In this document: piece after piece, positions 43,806 through 54,272 of the stretch
Layout of the letters: each line of letters begins with the position of its first letter
Numbering within the stretch: position 1 is the first letter of the stretch
From: Enterobacter genomosp. O
GTDB lineage: Bacteria > Pseudomonadota > Gammaproteobacteria > Enterobacterales > Enterobacteriaceae
DNA: 64,000 bases
Assembly: GCF_001022965.1 (NCBI RefSeq)
Contig: NZ_LECZ01000026.1
Span: 1,024,496 to 1,088,495, forward strand
Direction of reading: 5' to 3'
Translations under genes and position numbers: made by a program
Notes under the pieces: model-generated
Told to the model about the DNA's origin: nothing
Database searches by the model: none
Seen by the model: only the letters and a program-made list of their open reading frames with translations

Positions 43806-44597
43806 TTAGCCAGCAAATTGCTGTATGAAGCGGCTGCCAAAATAGGCAAGGGTGAGAATACCCGCACCCGCGACGTTGAACCAGACCACGCGGCGACCGC
43901 GCCAGCCTTCATGATAGTGGCCCCACAACAGGACAATATAGACAAACCACGCGATGATAGAGAGCACCGCTTTATCGATATTCTCCACGCTGAACAGGTT
44001 CTTCATGTAAAACAGGCCCGTGCAGAGCGTGAGCGTCAGCAGCACCACGCCTACCTGGGTGATGTGGAACATCTTACGCTCAATGACCATCAGCGGCGGC
44101 ATCTCATGGTTAAACGCCAGCTTTTTGTTTTTCAACTGGTAGTCAATCCAGGCGAGCTGCATGGCGTAAAGCGCGGCGATGATCAGCGTCGCGTAGGCAA
44201 AGAGCGACAGGCCGATATGCACCAGCATCCCCGGCGTTGCCTCCAGATGCGTAATAAACTCATTGGGCATAAAGGTGGCTAAGGCCAGATTGATCAGCGC
44301 GAAGGCGTACACAATCGGCAGCAGCAGCCAGCCGCGATTTTTAGAGGCCACGATGGTCATCACCGTGCAGATCATCAGGCTGACCAGCGAGCCGACGTTG
44401 AGGACGCTCAGGTTTTGCACGCTGCCGTCGCCGGGGATGATGCGTGATTCCAGCGCAAACGCGTGGCTAATCAGTGCGATCACCGCAGAAAGAATAGCCA
44501 TGCGCCGCCAGCCGCTGTTTTTTTGCAGCAGTCCGGGAACGATCAGCGCGAGGCTGACAGAGTAGGCAACAAGGGCGATCAGTGCGAAAACAGGCAT
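43806..44597 (-). CDS. ypjD: YpjD, inner-membrane CcsA/cytochrome-c-assembly-like protein
   Basis: 263 aa from MPVFALIALVAYSVSLALI, equal to E. coli YpjD. About eight membrane helices and the CcsA-type block WGHYHEGWRGRRVVWFN, including the conserved tryptophan and histidines. Its place in heme or quinone-linked assembly is not proven. Divergent from ffh, 18 bp before yfjD. Confidence 0.94.
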   Translation of the reverse strand: MPVFALIALVAYSVSLALIVPGLLQKNSGWRRMAILSAVIALISHAFALESRIIPGDGSVQNLSVLNVGSLVSLMICTVMTIVASKNRGWLLLPIVYAFALINLALATFMPNEFITHLEATPGMLVHIGLSLFAYATLIIAALYAMQLAWIDYQLKNKKLAFNHEMPPLMVIERKMFHITQVGVVLLTLTLCTGLFYMKNLFSVENIDKAVLSIIAWFVYIVLLWGHYHEGWRGRRVVWFNVAGAGILTLAYFGSRFIQQFAG

Positions 44598-44763
44598 ATA
44601 GGCATCGACAGTTGTCTTAATAAGAAAGAGAAGCAGTATAACGTTACGTGACGCCTGCTCCAACCGTTGCATAACAACAAAGGCGCCTTCATGTTATACT
44701 CCGGCAAAATTCTGTGTATGTGTCGCTCATGGCGGCCCAACGTTTCTACTCAGGCGAGAGACA

Positions 44764-46125
44764 ATGTTTGATAATTTAACCGATCGTTTGTCGCGCACGC
44801 TGCGCAACATCAGCGGCCGCGGACGCCTTACTGAAGAGAACATCAAGGAAACGCTGCGCGAAGTGCGCATGGCGCTGCTGGAAGCAGACGTGGCGTTGCC
44901 GGTTGTTCGTGATTTTATCAACCGCGTAAAAGAGAAGGCGGTTGGTCATGAAGTTAACAAGAGCCTGACCCCGGGTCAGGAGTTCGTCAAAATCGTTCGT
45001 AACGAACTGGTTTCGGCGATGGGTGAAGAGAACCAGGTGCTTAACCTGGCGGCTCAGCCTCCGGCCGTGGTGCTGATGGCGGGCCTGCAGGGTGCGGGTA
45101 AAACCACCAGCGTCGGTAAGCTGGGTAAATTCCTGCGTGAAAAGCACAAGAAGAAAGTGCTGGTGGTGTCTGCGGACGTCTATCGCCCGGCGGCGATCAA
45201 GCAGCTGGAAACCCTGGCCGAGCAGGTCGGCGTAGACTTCTTCCCGTCTGACGTGGCCCAGAAGCCTGTCGACATCGTTAACGCGGCGCTGAAAGAGGCG
45301 AAGCTGAAGTTCTACGACGTGCTGCTGGTGGATACCGCCGGTCGTCTGCACGTTGACGAAGCGATGATGGACGAGATCAAGCAGGTGCATGCCTCTATCA
45401 ACCCGGTAGAGACCCTGTTCGTTGTCGACGCCATGACCGGTCAGGATGCGGCGAATACCGCGAAAGCGTTTAACGAAGCCCTGCCGTTAACCGGCGTGGT
45501 GCTGACCAAAGTGGACGGTGATGCCCGCGGCGGTGCGGCGCTCTCCATTCGTCACATCACCGGTAAGCCGATCAAATTCCTCGGCGTGGGCGAAAAAACC
45601 GAAGCGCTGGAGCCGTTCCATCCGGATCGTATTGCTTCCCGTATCCTCGGCATGGGCGACGTGCTGTCGCTGATCGAAGATATCGAGAGCAAGGTGGACC
45701 GCGCGCAGGCCGAGAAGCTCGCCAGCAAGCTGAAAAAAGGTGACGGTTTTGATCTCACCGACTTCCTTGAGCAGCTGCGTCAGATGAAAAACATGGGCGG
45801 CATGGCAAGCCTGATGGGCAAACTGCCGGGCATGGGCCAGATCCCTGACAACGTGAAAGCGCAGATGGATGACAAGGTGCTGGTGCGCATGGAGGCGATC
45901 ATCAACTCGATGACCCTCAAAGAGCGTGCTAACCCGGACATCATCAAAGGCTCCCGTAAACGCCGTATCGCAGCCGGTTGCGGCATGCAGGTGCAGGACG
46001 TTAACCGCCTTCTGAAACAGTTCGACGACATGCAGCGCATGATGAAGAAAATGAAGAAAGGCGGCATGGCGAAGATGATGCGCGGCATGAAAGGCATGAT
46101 GCCCCCTGGATTCCCAGGCAGATAA
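44764..46125 (+). CDS. ffh: Ffh, signal recognition particle GTPase (SRP54)
   Basis: 453 aa. The NG domain carries GLQGAGKTTSVGKL, DTAGRLH and TKVDGDARGGAAL; the C-terminal M domain is methionine-rich (QRMMKKMKKGGMAKMMRGMK). It binds 4.5S RNA and signal peptides of inner-membrane proteins at the ribosome. Monocistronic, upstream of the rpsP operon. Confidence 0.98.
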   Translation: MFDNLTDRLSRTLRNISGRGRLTEENIKETLREVRMALLEADVALPVVRDFINRVKEKAVGHEVNKSLTPGQEFVKIVRNELVSAMGEENQVLNLAAQPPAVVLMAGLQGAGKTTSVGKLGKFLREKHKKKVLVVSADVYRPAAIKQLETLAEQVGVDFFPSDVAQKPVDIVNAALKEAKLKFYDVLLVDTAGRLHVDEAMMDEIKQVHASINPVETLFVVDAMTGQDAANTAKAFNEALPLTGVVLTKVDGDARGGAALSIRHITGKPIKFLGVGEKTEALEPFHPDRIASRILGMGDVLSLIEDIESKVDRAQAEKLASKLKKGDGFDLTDFLEQLRQMKNMGGMASLMGKLPGMGQIPDNVKAQMDDKVLVRMEAIINSMTLKERANPDIIKGSRKRRIAAGCGMQVQDVNRLLKQFDDMQRMMKKMKKGGMAKMMRGMKGMMPPGFPGR

Positions 46126-46206
46126 ATCGTGTTTAATGCTCAGTATCAAGATGCTGATTGCATTTTCCCCAAAAATCAGTAAAATTTTCGGGCTTTTAAT
46201 ATGACA

Positions 46207-46242
46207 CCCGGGCTCCGTTCCTCGATGGGGCCCGGTTGTTTT
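46207..46242 (+). terminator. Terminator-like hairpin between ffh and rpsP
   Basis: CCGGGCTCC and GGGGCCCGG arms with a 10-nt loop, followed by TTGTTTTA. It may end the ffh transcript or partly attenuate entry into rpsP, 20 bp upstream of that gene. Confidence 0.7.
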
Positions 46243-46261
46243 ATTCACACAAGAGGATGTT

Positions 46262-46510
46262 ATGGTAACTATTCGTTTAGCTCGTCACGGCGCTAAAAAG
46301 CGTCCGTTCTACCAGGTTGTTGTGACTGACAGCCGTAATGCACGCAACGGTCGCTTCATCGAGCGCGTTGGTTTCTTCAACCCACTGGCCGCTGGCGCAG
46401 AAGAAGAAACTCGTCTGGATCTGGATCGTATCGCTCACTGGGTTGGCCAGGGCGCTACTGTTTCCGATCGCGTTGCTACGCTGATCAAAGCAGCAAACAA
46501 AGCAGCTTAA
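46262..46510 (+). CDS. rpsP: 30S ribosomal protein bS16
   Basis: 82 aa, starting [20 protein letters not shown], the universal bS16 start. It is first in rpsP-rimM-trmD-rplS. An AGGAT-type site precedes the ATG. It binds the 5' domain of 16S rRNA during 30S assembly. Confidence 0.98.
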   Translation: MVTIRLARHGAKKRPFYQVVVTDSRNARNGRFIERVGFFNPLAAGAEEETRLDLDRIAHWVGQGATVSDRVATLIKAANKAA

Positions 46511-46528
46511 TCTGTCACGGTGGTCATG

Positions 46529-47065
46529 ATGAGCAATAAAGCACCTGTTGAACCGATCGTATTGGGAAAAATGGGTTCTTGCTACGGTATCCGTGGTTGG
46601 CTCAGAGTGTTTTCCTCCACTGAAGACGCTGATAGCATTTTTAATTACCAGCCCTGGTTTATCCAGAAAGGCGGTAAGTGGGAAGAGGTCGAGCTGGAAA
46701 GCTGGCGTCACCACAATCAGGACATCATCATCAAGCTGAAAGGCGTTGACGATCGTGATGCCGCGAATGCGCTGACTAATTGTGAAATTGTCGTGGATTC
46801 GTCGCAGTTGCCACAGCTGGAAGAGGGTGACTACTACTGGAAAGACCTTATGGGTTGCCAGGTAGTGACCACTGAAGGCTACAGCCTGGGGAAAGTCATC
46901 GACATGATGGAAACCGGGTCAAATGACGTTCTCGTCATTAAGGCAAACCTGAAAGATGCATTTGGCATCAAGGAGCGGTTGGTTCCGTTCCTCGATGGAC
47001 AGGTTATCAAGAAAGTCGATCTCGCTACTCAAACCATTGAAGTAGATTGGGATCCTGGTTTTTAA
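46529..47065 (+). CDS. rimM: RimM, 16S rRNA maturation factor
   Basis: 178 aa from [16 protein letters not shown]; an ATG one codon earlier is possible. The N-terminal RimM barrel and C-terminal PRC-barrel ([31 protein letters not shown]) are clear. It helps assemble the 30S head with bS19. Second in the rpsP operon. Confidence 0.97.
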   Translation: MSNKAPVEPIVLGKMGSCYGIRGWLRVFSSTEDADSIFNYQPWFIQKGGKWEEVELESWRHHNQDIIIKLKGVDDRDAANALTNCEIVVDSSQLPQLEEGDYYWKDLMGCQVVTTEGYSLGKVIDMMETGSNDVLVIKANLKDAFGIKERLVPFLDGQVIKKVDLATQTIEVDWDPGF

Positions 47066-47096
47066 ATTCTCCGGATAAACGGTAAAAGACGGCGCT

Positions 47097-47864
47097 ATGT
47101 GGATTGGCATAATTAGCCTGTTTCCTGAAATGTTCCGCGCGATTACCGATTACGGGGTAACTGGCCGGGCAGTAAAGAATGGCCTGCTGAGCATCCAGAG
47201 CTGGAGTCCTCGTGACTTCACGCATGACCGGCACCGTACCGTGGACGATCGTCCTTACGGCGGCGGACCGGGGATGTTAATGATGGTGCAACCCTTACGG
47301 GACGCCATTCACACAGCAAAAGCCGCGGCAGGTGAAGGCGCAAAGGTGATTTATCTGTCACCTCAGGGACGCAAGCTTGATCAAGCGGGCGTGAGCGAAC
47401 TGGCGACGAATCAAAAGCTGATTCTGGTCTGTGGTCGCTACGAAGGGATAGATGAGCGCGTAATTCAAACCGAGATTGACGAAGAATGGTCTATCGGCGA
47501 TTACGTTCTCAGCGGTGGTGAGTTACCAGCAATGACGCTGATTGACTCCGTCGCCCGGTTCATTCCGGGTGTTCTGGGCCATGAAGCTTCGGCAACGGAA
47601 GATTCCTTTGCCGACGGGTTGCTGGACTGCCCACACTATACTCGTCCTGAAGTGTTAGAAGGAATGGAAGTACCGGCAGTGCTACTGTCTGGAAACCATG
47701 CCGAGATACGTCGCTGGCGTTTGAAGCAGTCGCTGGGCCGAACCTGGCTTAGAAGACCTGAACTTCTGGAAAACCTGGCTCTGACTGAAGAGCAAGCAAA
47801 GTTGCTGGCCGAGTTCAAAACTGAACACGCGCAACAGCAGCATGAACATGATGGGAATGCGTAA
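47097..47864 (+). CDS. trmD: TrmD, tRNA (guanine-37-N1)-methyltransferase
   Basis: 255 aa, starting [13 protein letters not shown]. The SPOUT knot blocks are [18 protein letters not shown] and [20 protein letters not shown], with [12 protein letters not shown]. It places m1G37 in tRNAs that read CNN codons, preventing frameshift. Third in the operon, 43 bp before rplS. Confidence 0.98.
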   Translation: MWIGIISLFPEMFRAITDYGVTGRAVKNGLLSIQSWSPRDFTHDRHRTVDDRPYGGGPGMLMMVQPLRDAIHTAKAAAGEGAKVIYLSPQGRKLDQAGVSELATNQKLILVCGRYEGIDERVIQTEIDEEWSIGDYVLSGGELPAMTLIDSVARFIPGVLGHEASATEDSFADGLLDCPHYTRPEVLEGMEVPAVLLSGNHAEIRRWRLKQSLGRTWLRRPELLENLALTEEQAKLLAEFKTEHAQQQHEHDGNA

Positions 47865-47904
47865 TACGCTCCCGAATATCAGTTTACCCAGGATAAGAGA
47901 TTAA

Positions 47905-48255
<351 letters not shown>

Positions 48256-48281
48256 GATTCGCTTAAGCGACATCCTGTTAG

Positions 48282-48313
48282 AAAGGGCTGGCCGAGAGGC
48301 TGGCCCTTTTTTT
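48282..48313 (+). terminator. Rho-independent terminator of the rpsP operon
   Basis: AAAGGGC/GCCCTTT with further wobble and GC pairs around a GAGA loop, followed by seven T. Confidence 0.9.
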
Positions 48314-48387
48314 ATCTCATCGCATCTCGCGCGTTAACCCTTTTTTCATAAATCATTTACAATGCTTGCCTCTTGAGTGGAGGGGAA

Positions 48388-48792
48388 GTGGATAACGTAC
48401 TGCATCAGCATAACCGGAAACGCACAGCGGCCTTGACCGCGCTGTTTGCGATCCTGCTGATCGTGGTGGCGCCGCTTATCTCCGTCTCGCTGCAGAAAGA
48501 TCCCATGAGCGCGATGCCGGGCATGCATCATGACATGAGCATGATGTCGATGGATGAGCATCATGGCGATATGCCCCACACGATGCCTGTCGACCATGCG
48601 GAAGCATGCGGCTACTGCGTGCTGTTAGCACATGTTCCTGGCGTGATGCTGGCGCTGATCGTCCTGCTCAGCGTGGTGCTGCAGAGGCTTCGCGTTAAGC
48701 CGCCGCGCCAGGCGGTCAGCCACTGGCACTTTTTCCCCTGGCTTTACCCTGATACCCGCGCACCGCCGCGGCAGTCTGCTTTTTCCCTTTAA
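48388..48792 (+). CDS. DUF2946 protein with Met/His-rich region
   Basis: 134 aa from the GTG at 48388, 4 bp after a GGAGG site. An N-terminal membrane helix (TALFAILLIVVAPLISVSL) is followed by a metal-ligand-rich stretch (MPGMHHDMSMMSMDEHHGDM) and CGYC with a second helix. This is the DUF2946 layout, often linked to copper handling. It pairs with the PepSY protein downstream (37 bp). Not present at this locus in E. coli K-12. Copper binding is inferred. Confidence 0.8.
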   Translation: MDNVLHQHNRKRTAALTALFAILLIVVAPLISVSLQKDPMSAMPGMHHDMSMMSMDEHHGDMPHTMPVDHAEACGYCVLLAHVPGVMLALIVLLSVVLQRLRVKPPRQAVSHWHFFPWLYPDTRAPPRQSAFSL

Positions 48793-48829
48793 AAAATATC
48801 GATAACTTTTTGCCTTAAAAAGGAAAAGT

Positions 48830-50200
48830 ATGACTACCTGCACTCCGCGCGCGGCATGGGGAAACCTGCTGCGTCGCCTCCATTTCTATATTGGGCTGTT
48901 TGTCGGCCCGTTTATCTTCTTCGCCGCGCTGACCGGAACGCTGTATGTGGCGACCCCGCAGCTGGAGAATGCGCTCTACCGGCATGCGCTCCACGCGGAC
49001 TCCGTGGGCGAGCCGCAGCCTCTGGCGGAGCAAATTGCCGTGGCGGAAAAAGCCGTTGGTTCAGATTTGCGTTTGCATGCCGTTCGTCCGGGGCTGGTTG
49101 AAGGCGAAACCACCCGCGTGATGTTTGCTGACCCAGCGCTTGGACCTTCGGAGAACCGGGCTATCTTTGTGGATCCGGTAAGCCTGGCGGTGCTGGGGGA
49201 TATGACGGTGTACGGCACCAGCGGGATTTTACCGCTGCGTCAGACCATTGATTACCTGCATACGTCCCTGATGCTGGGCGACGTTGGGCGACTCTATAGT
49301 GAACTGGCTGCCTCCTGGATGTGGGGTGCCGCGCTGGGGGGAATTGCCCTGTGGTTTTACACCCGACCAAAGCGGCGGATCAACAATCGCTTCCAGAACC
49401 GGCGTCGCGTGCACGTGACGCTGGGCTGGACTCTGCTGGGCGGAATGCTGCTGTTCTCGGCAACCGGGCTGACCTGGTCGCAGTGGGCTGGCGGGAACGT
49501 TGACAGGCTGCGGGCTGAGATGAACTGGCTAACCCCGCAGGTGAACACGACGCTTTCCGGCCAACATGAGATCGTGGATGAACATGCCGAACACCGTGGT
49601 CATCACGGCGGAATGATGATGCCGGAAATGGCGATGGATCTGACGCAGTTTGATGGGGTGTTAAGCGCTGCGCGTAAAGCGGGGATTGATGCCAGCAAGC
49701 TGGAGATTCGCCCGGCGACAACGGCGGATCGCGCCTGGACCGTGACGGAAATCGATCGCAGCTGGCCGACCCAGGTGGATGCGGTTGCGGTCGATCCCAC
49801 GACGATGCAGGTTCTGGACAGAACCCGGTTCGAGGATTTCCCGCTAATGGCAAAACTGACCCGCTGGGGCGTGGATTTCCATATGGGGATCTTATTCGGG
49901 CTGGTGAATCAGCTTCTGCTCGTGGCCTTCGGCCTTGCCCTGTGCGTGCTCATTATCTGGGGATACCGGATGTGGTGGATGCGTCGGCTGGCACAATCGG
50001 CAGTGAATCCGGTGCAGACGCTTTGCCAGAGCTGGCTGGCGCTGTCGGGATGGGGAAGAGGCGTGACGGCGTTGGTTAGCCTGCTGCTGGGGCTGGCCTT
50101 GCCCGTTATGGGCGTGAGTCTGGCGCTGTTTGTTCTGGTGGACTGGCTGCGCTGGCGAGCGGCAACGGGCGTGACGCTCGCCGAAACATCCGCTAAATAA
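48830..50200 (+). CDS. PepSY-domain inner-membrane protein (PiuB-like)
   Basis: 456 aa with four membrane helices: residues ~20-45 (IGLFVGPFIFFAALTGTLYV), ~160-180, ~205-225 (TLGWTLLGGMLLFSATGLTW) and ~365-390, plus a C-terminal pair. Two periplasmic PepSY-type domains lie between them, and a His-rich loop HAEHRGHHGGMMMPEM. The family is found with siderophore or copper uptake genes. With DUF2946 it suggests a metal-related pair, perhaps a ferric reductase; this is inferred. It ends 2 bp before convergent yfiB. Confidence 0.82.
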   Translation: MTTCTPRAAWGNLLRRLHFYIGLFVGPFIFFAALTGTLYVATPQLENALYRHALHADSVGEPQPLAEQIAVAEKAVGSDLRLHAVRPGLVEGETTRVMFADPALGPSENRAIFVDPVSLAVLGDMTVYGTSGILPLRQTIDYLHTSLMLGDVGRLYSELAASWMWGAALGGIALWFYTRPKRRINNRFQNRRRVHVTLGWTLLGGMLLFSATGLTWSQWAGGNVDRLRAEMNWLTPQVNTTLSGQHEIVDEHAEHRGHHGGMMMPEMAMDLTQFDGVLSAARKAGIDASKLEIRPATTADRAWTVTEIDRSWPTQVDAVAVDPTTMQVLDRTRFEDFPLMAKLTRWGVDFHMGILFGLVNQLLLVAFGLALCVLIIWGYRMWWMRRLAQSAVNPVQTLCQSWLALSGWGRGVTALVSLLLGLALPVMGVSLALFVLVDWLRWRAATGVTLAETSAK

Positions 50201-50202
50201 CC

Positions 50203-50688
50203 CTATGGCGTGCTGATAACCACTGCGACGCGGCGGTTTTCAGCACGCCCTTGCGGGGTACCGTTGCTGGCAACCGGGTATTTTTGACCTAATCCCCGCG
50301 TGGTGAGATTGCTGCGCGGGATATTCGCTCCCTTCGCCCAGGCGTCGGCCACGGCATTGGCGCGTTTTAACGACAGCGCTTCGTTGTAGCTTTCTTGACC
50401 GTAATTATCCGTGTGACCGTCCATTCGCGCGTGGTTCAGGCCGGTTTCCGCCAGGCGAGAGGCCATGGACTGGATCTGCGTTTCACTTTCCGGGCGCAGT
50501 CTGGCGTCATTTTTATCAAAGAGGATGGTATCCGACATACCAAGCGACCAGTCACCGTTCAGTTCGTTAAAACCGTAAGACTTCATCGCCGCAATTTGCT
50601 CTGGAGTGAATTTGCCTCCAGGCGGAGACTGACAGCCTGCCAGAACCAGTGAGGCCAGTACTAACGGCGCGAAGTATCGTTTTAACAT
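50203..50688 (-). CDS. yfiB: YfiB, OmpA-family outer-membrane lipoprotein
   Basis: 161 aa with a lipobox LVLAGC. The OmpA C-terminal peptidoglycan-binding domain is shown by MDGHTDNYGQESYNEALS and RGLGQKYPVASN. In Pseudomonas and enterobacteria YfiB sequesters YfiR and so releases the cyclase YfiN. Last in yfiR-yfiN-yfiB. Confidence 0.95.
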   Translation of the reverse strand: MLKRYFAPLVLASLVLAGCQSPPGGKFTPEQIAAMKSYGFNELNGDWSLGMSDTILFDKNDARLRPESETQIQSMASRLAETGLNHARMDGHTDNYGQESYNEALSLKRANAVADAWAKGANIPRSNLTTRGLGQKYPVASNGTPQGRAENRRVAVVISTP

Positions 50689-50700
50689 AGTGTATCCTTT

Positions 50701-51921
50701 CTAACTTATTGTTTTAGTACGCTGGTTTTTAACCTGGTACATATTGCGGTCGGCCCTCTCCAGTAATGCTTCCACGGAAGCATTTTCCCACGCCAGAGCA
50801 AAGCCAATGCTGAGTGACATTGATGCTTTTTGTCCGTTATGAAGATCAAACGGACGGATAAACTGCTGCGAAAGCGCAGCACAAATGTGTTGAACCTCAA
50901 GCTCAGAGTGCACGCCGTAGAGCACCATGGCAAATTCATCACCGCCAAGGCGATAGGACTGATGACGTTTGTCACCAAACTCCATCATCCTGCTGGCGAC
51001 TTCAATCAGTACGCAGTCACCTGCCGCGTGTCCCCAGGTGTCATTGATAAATTTAAAGTTATCACCGTCGAGGAAGAGCAGGGCCGAGTTTGTTTTGGCA
51101 GAAGGGTCGTTCATTAAGGCCGCAATGCTGTTACGAAACGCAGCGCGGTTGGCAAGACCGGTGAGCGGGTCGTGCATGGCGGTACGCAACAGCTGGGCAT
51201 TTTTCGCCTGGAGTTTCAGCTGCCACTCTTCCATCTCATCCAGCAGGCTGTTGAAATCTTCACCAAACTGGTGAAATTCTTCGATACGGCCGTCTTTCAC
51301 CCGGCGGGAGAAGTTGCGGTTAGTGCGTACGTCATGCACGACGTCGGTAATGTTTTGCAGAGCCGTTACCATGCCGCGATGTAAAGACTGGGTAATGGTG
51401 AGCGCGACGACGGTCGCAAAAAGAATGCAGCCGGTAAGCACGGCAAACGACATCCAGATGAAATGACTGATGAGACTGTCGCGCGCGGTAAGGCGGATTT
51501 CGCCGATCATCGCGCCGTTATGCATAATGGGCTGCGCAATAGGTACGGGGAAAAGCCAGCGGCTGACCAGCGCGCCCAGCGTGTCGTTGTTATCCTCCGG
51601 GTTCCAGGACCAGTAGGCAAACCGCTTTTTATGGGCGTTGATAACCTCAGCCACGGCAAACTGGCCCTGTTTGCCCAGGGCCGCAAGCGTTTCATTGGCT
51701 GCCAGCGAATCGTTGAAAACCAGCGAGGCTTCCAGGCTGTGGCTCATTGTTGCGCCGGTTAATTCAAGATTCTTTTGCGCATATTGTTTTAACGTCACGA
51801 CGGAGGCAAAACAGAGCAATAGCCATATTAACGTCATGGTGATGATGACGCTTATCATACTGTTTCGCCTCAACGTTCTTTTAAACGTCGGACGTGGCGT
51901 TGAAGTGAAATCTTTATCCAT
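50701..51921 (-). CDS. yfiN: YfiN (DgcN), membrane diguanylate cyclase
   Basis: 406 aa. Two membrane helices (SVIITMTLIWLLLCFASVV near residue 25 and SFAVLTGCILFATVVALTI near 160) flank a periplasmic sensory loop; a HAMP region follows, then a GGDEF domain with RLGGDEFAMVLYG near residue 325. It makes cyclic di-GMP and is held inactive by periplasmic YfiR. It overlaps yfiR by 8 bases. Confidence 0.96.
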   Translation of the reverse strand: MDKDFTSTPRPTFKRTLRRNSMISVIITMTLIWLLLCFASVVTLKQYAQKNLELTGATMSHSLEASLVFNDSLAANETLAALGKQGQFAVAEVINAHKKRFAYWSWNPEDNNDTLGALVSRWLFPVPIAQPIMHNGAMIGEIRLTARDSLISHFIWMSFAVLTGCILFATVVALTITQSLHRGMVTALQNITDVVHDVRTNRNFSRRVKDGRIEEFHQFGEDFNSLLDEMEEWQLKLQAKNAQLLRTAMHDPLTGLANRAAFRNSIAALMNDPSAKTNSALLFLDGDNFKFINDTWGHAAGDCVLIEVASRMMEFGDKRHQSYRLGGDEFAMVLYGVHSELEVQHICAALSQQFIRPFDLHNGQKASMSLSIGFALAWENASVEALLERADRNMYQVKNQRTKTIS

Positions 51922-52465
51922 GCTGCTTATTCCGTGCGAGCATTAATACATCCGGATTGACTCTTACGCCACTGCGCGTCAATGCATCCAGGTTAACGGA
52001 GAACCGTACCTGACCACGATCGATTATCAGGCAAAAGGCGCTGCCAATTACACATTCCGGATTTTGCTCTGAGATTAATAGCAAAGCTCTGCCCTGATAT
52101 TGGCTTATTAATTCAAGTTGTTTTGCCGGTGATTCAGAACCGAAATATATCGCATCGCACGTCGCGGCCAGGGCTTCCCGATCGTTACGTACAATAACGG
52201 GAGTATAAGGTAACTCGCTATGTCCTTCGTCGCCGATGAGGGCGTGCGTATAGTGAGAAGTGGCATAGACGCAGAGTTTAGGCTGCCCGGAAAGCGACGG
52301 CCATCGCGTATAACTCACAATGCCTGAGACAATCGAGCGTACCGATTTATCCGTTTCCGTGAGCGTGCCTGCCGTCGCTGGGCCCACCATAAGAAACAGC
52401 ATTAGCACCAGAGTGAGTCGGAACAAAGAGATCAAGAATAAATTTCTCACCAGAATCCGCCACAT
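51914..52465 (-). CDS. yfiR: YfiR, periplasmic repressor of YfiN
   Basis: 183 aa from the ATG at 52465 with GGAG nearby. A signal peptide (LFRLTLVLMLFLMVGPATA) precedes the YfiR domain: IVSGIVSYTRWPSLSG, PVIV, and four conserved cysteines including CVIGSAFCLII. It inhibits YfiN from the periplasm until envelope stress or redox change releases it. First gene of yfiRNB. Confidence 0.94.
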   Translation of the reverse strand: MWRILVRNLFLISLFRLTLVLMLFLMVGPATAGTLTETDKSVRSIVSGIVSYTRWPSLSGQPKLCVYATSHYTHALIGDEGHSELPYTPVIVRNDREALAATCDAIYFGSESPAKQLELISQYQGRALLLISEQNPECVIGSAFCLIIDRGQVRFSVNLDALTRSGVRVNPDVLMLARNKQHG

Positions 52466-52602
52466 CGCTCCGGAAATAGATGTCCTTAAGAGTTGTGGGC
52501 AGAATACCATTGTTTATCAGAGCCGTCATTATGTCAGAAATAGCATCAGGTCGACCTAAGCTAAATCCTACTGTTGCTTATTTTCCGGGGGATAAAACAG
52601 AC

Positions 52603-52977
52603 TTAATTTAGTCTGCTGGAACGCATACTTTCATCCATTCCTTCTTGCCATGACGCATGCAGTTTTGCTGCATTTTCAGCAGTATCGCAACTGGCAGGAA
52701 AAGATTTCCCCGCTAACCCCCATGCGTGAATAAATCCTTCTTCGCAGACTTTCTTCTGACCATCGGCATAGCCTCGAAGATATTCACTACGATCAACGTG
52801 TGGGTCGTTAAAACTATCGGACAGGGTCTGGTTATCTTTAACCGGCAGGCCGTTCAGGGCGTCTTCTTTACCTGCATCAAACCAGGATGGACTGGTCCAG
52901 TCGGGCTGGAAGGTATAAGGATTGATCTGGCAGCCCGATAAAAACAGCGACAACAGCGCGAGAGCAATTGAACGCAT
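52603..52977 (-). CDS. yfiL: YfiL, DUF2799 lipoprotein
   Basis: 124 aa from the ATG at 52977, with AAGGAG 7 bp upstream. Lipobox LFLSGC then QINPYTFQPDWTSPSWFDAG. It resembles E. coli YfiL in length and in the DRSEYLRGYADGQKKVCEEG region. Function is unknown. Divergent from aroF. Confidence 0.9.
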   Translation of the reverse strand: MRSIALALLSLFLSGCQINPYTFQPDWTSPSWFDAGKEDALNGLPVKDNQTLSDSFNDPHVDRSEYLRGYADGQKKVCEEGFIHAWGLAGKSFPASCDTAENAAKLHASWQEGMDESMRSSRLN

Positions 52978-53026
52978 AGCCATTCTCCTTTTTTCTTCAG
53001 CATAGCCTGGCAAAAGAAAACCTGTA

Positions 53027-53097
53027 TGTAATTTAAAGTTTACATTTTTATGGGCTGATTTTTGCAATAAACTGGCTTCTGTAAACTAATGTGTACG
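53027..53097 (+). promoter_or_regulatory. TyrR boxes upstream of aroF
   Basis: TGTAATTTAAAGTTTACA (53027-53044) is a strong TyrR box (TGTAAA-N6-TTTACA pattern), and TGTAAACTAATGTGTACG (53080-53097) a weaker one. They lie 95-165 bp before aroF, where TyrR with tyrosine represses aroF-tyrA in E. coli. Confidence 0.85.
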
Positions 53098-53191
53098 AAT
53101 TTTGGATTGAAATGTTTACTTTTTATGGTATCGTGGTGTCACCTCTTTGAGGAAAACAACTATCGCAAACGAGCTTTACAGGATCGCCATC

Positions 53192-54262
53192 ATGCAAAAA
53201 GACGCGCTGAACAACGTACATATCACTGACGAACAGGTTTTAATCACTCCGGACCAGCTGAAAGCGGAGTTTCCGCTGAGCGTCGCGCAGGAGGCTCAGA
53301 TTGAGCACTCTCGCCAGACCATTTCTGACATTATCGCCGGCCGCGATCCGCGTCTGCTGGTGGTATGTGGTCCCTGCTCGATTCACGATCCTGAAACCGC
53401 CATTGAGTACGCTCGTCGCTTTAAAGCATTAGCGGAGGAGGTCAGCGATAGCCTCTATCTGGTGATGCGCGTCTATTTTGAGAAGCCACGTACGACCGTT
53501 GGCTGGAAAGGGTTGATTAACGATCCGCACATGGATGGCTCGTTTGATGTGGAAGCAGGCCTGAAGATTGCGCGTCGACTGCTGGTGGAGCTGGTCAGCA
53601 TGGGGCTGCCGCTGGCAACCGAAGCGCTGGACCCGAACAGCCCGCAGTATTTGGGCGATCTGTTCAGCTGGTCCGCAATTGGCGCGCGTACCACGGAATC
53701 ACAAACCCACCGCGAGATGGCGTCTGGCCTGTCGATGCCGGTTGGCTTTAAAAACGGTACCGATGGTAGCCTGGCGACGGCGATCAACGCCATGCGCGCT
53801 GCCGCAATGCCGCACCGTTTTGTCGGTATTAACCAGGCAGGCCAGGTGTGCCTCCTGCAAACGCAGGGCAACCCGGACGGTCATGTGATCCTGCGCGGTG
53901 GTAAAGCCCCCAACTACAGCCCGGCGGACGTAGCCCAGTGCGAAAAAGAGATGGAGCAGGCGGGACTGCGCCCGGCACTGATGGTAGATTGCAGTCATGG
54001 TAATTCGAATAAAGATTACCGTCGCCAGCCTGCGGTTGCGGAATCCGTGGTCGCCCAGATCAAAGATGGCAACCGTTCGATTATCGGTCTGATGATTGAG
54101 AGCAATATTCATGAAGGCAATCAATCATCTGAACAACCGCGCAGCGCAATGAAGCATGGCGTATCCGTGACGGATGCCTGCATCAGCTGGGAAACCACCG
54201 ATGCCCTGCTGCGTGAGATCCATAAAGATTTAAACGGCCAGCTGGCGACGCGTCTGGCTTAA
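53192..54262 (+). CDS. aroF: AroF, tyrosine-sensitive DAHP synthase
   Basis: 356 aa from [15 protein letters not shown], the E. coli AroF length. Key blocks are [32 protein letters not shown] and [13 protein letters not shown], with metal-binding C, H, E and D. It joins phosphoenolpyruvate and erythrose 4-phosphate, the first step of aromatic synthesis. It forms an operon with tyrA (10-bp gap) under TyrR. Confidence 0.97.
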   Translation: MQKDALNNVHITDEQVLITPDQLKAEFPLSVAQEAQIEHSRQTISDIIAGRDPRLLVVCGPCSIHDPETAIEYARRFKALAEEVSDSLYLVMRVYFEKPRTTVGWKGLINDPHMDGSFDVEAGLKIARRLLVELVSMGLPLATEALDPNSPQYLGDLFSWSAIGARTTESQTHREMASGLSMPVGFKNGTDGSLATAINAMRAAAMPHRFVGINQAGQVCLLQTQGNPDGHVILRGGKAPNYSPADVAQCEKEMEQAGLRPALMVDCSHGNSNKDYRRQPAVAESVVAQIKDGNRSIIGLMIESNIHEGNQSSEQPRSAMKHGVSVTDACISWETTDALLREIHKDLNGQLATRLA

Positions 54263-54272
54263 GAGGTTAGTT

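Noticed and set aside
45487..46248. 253-codon frame opposite ffh
   Set aside because: His-rich antisense shadow caused by codon bias in ffh.
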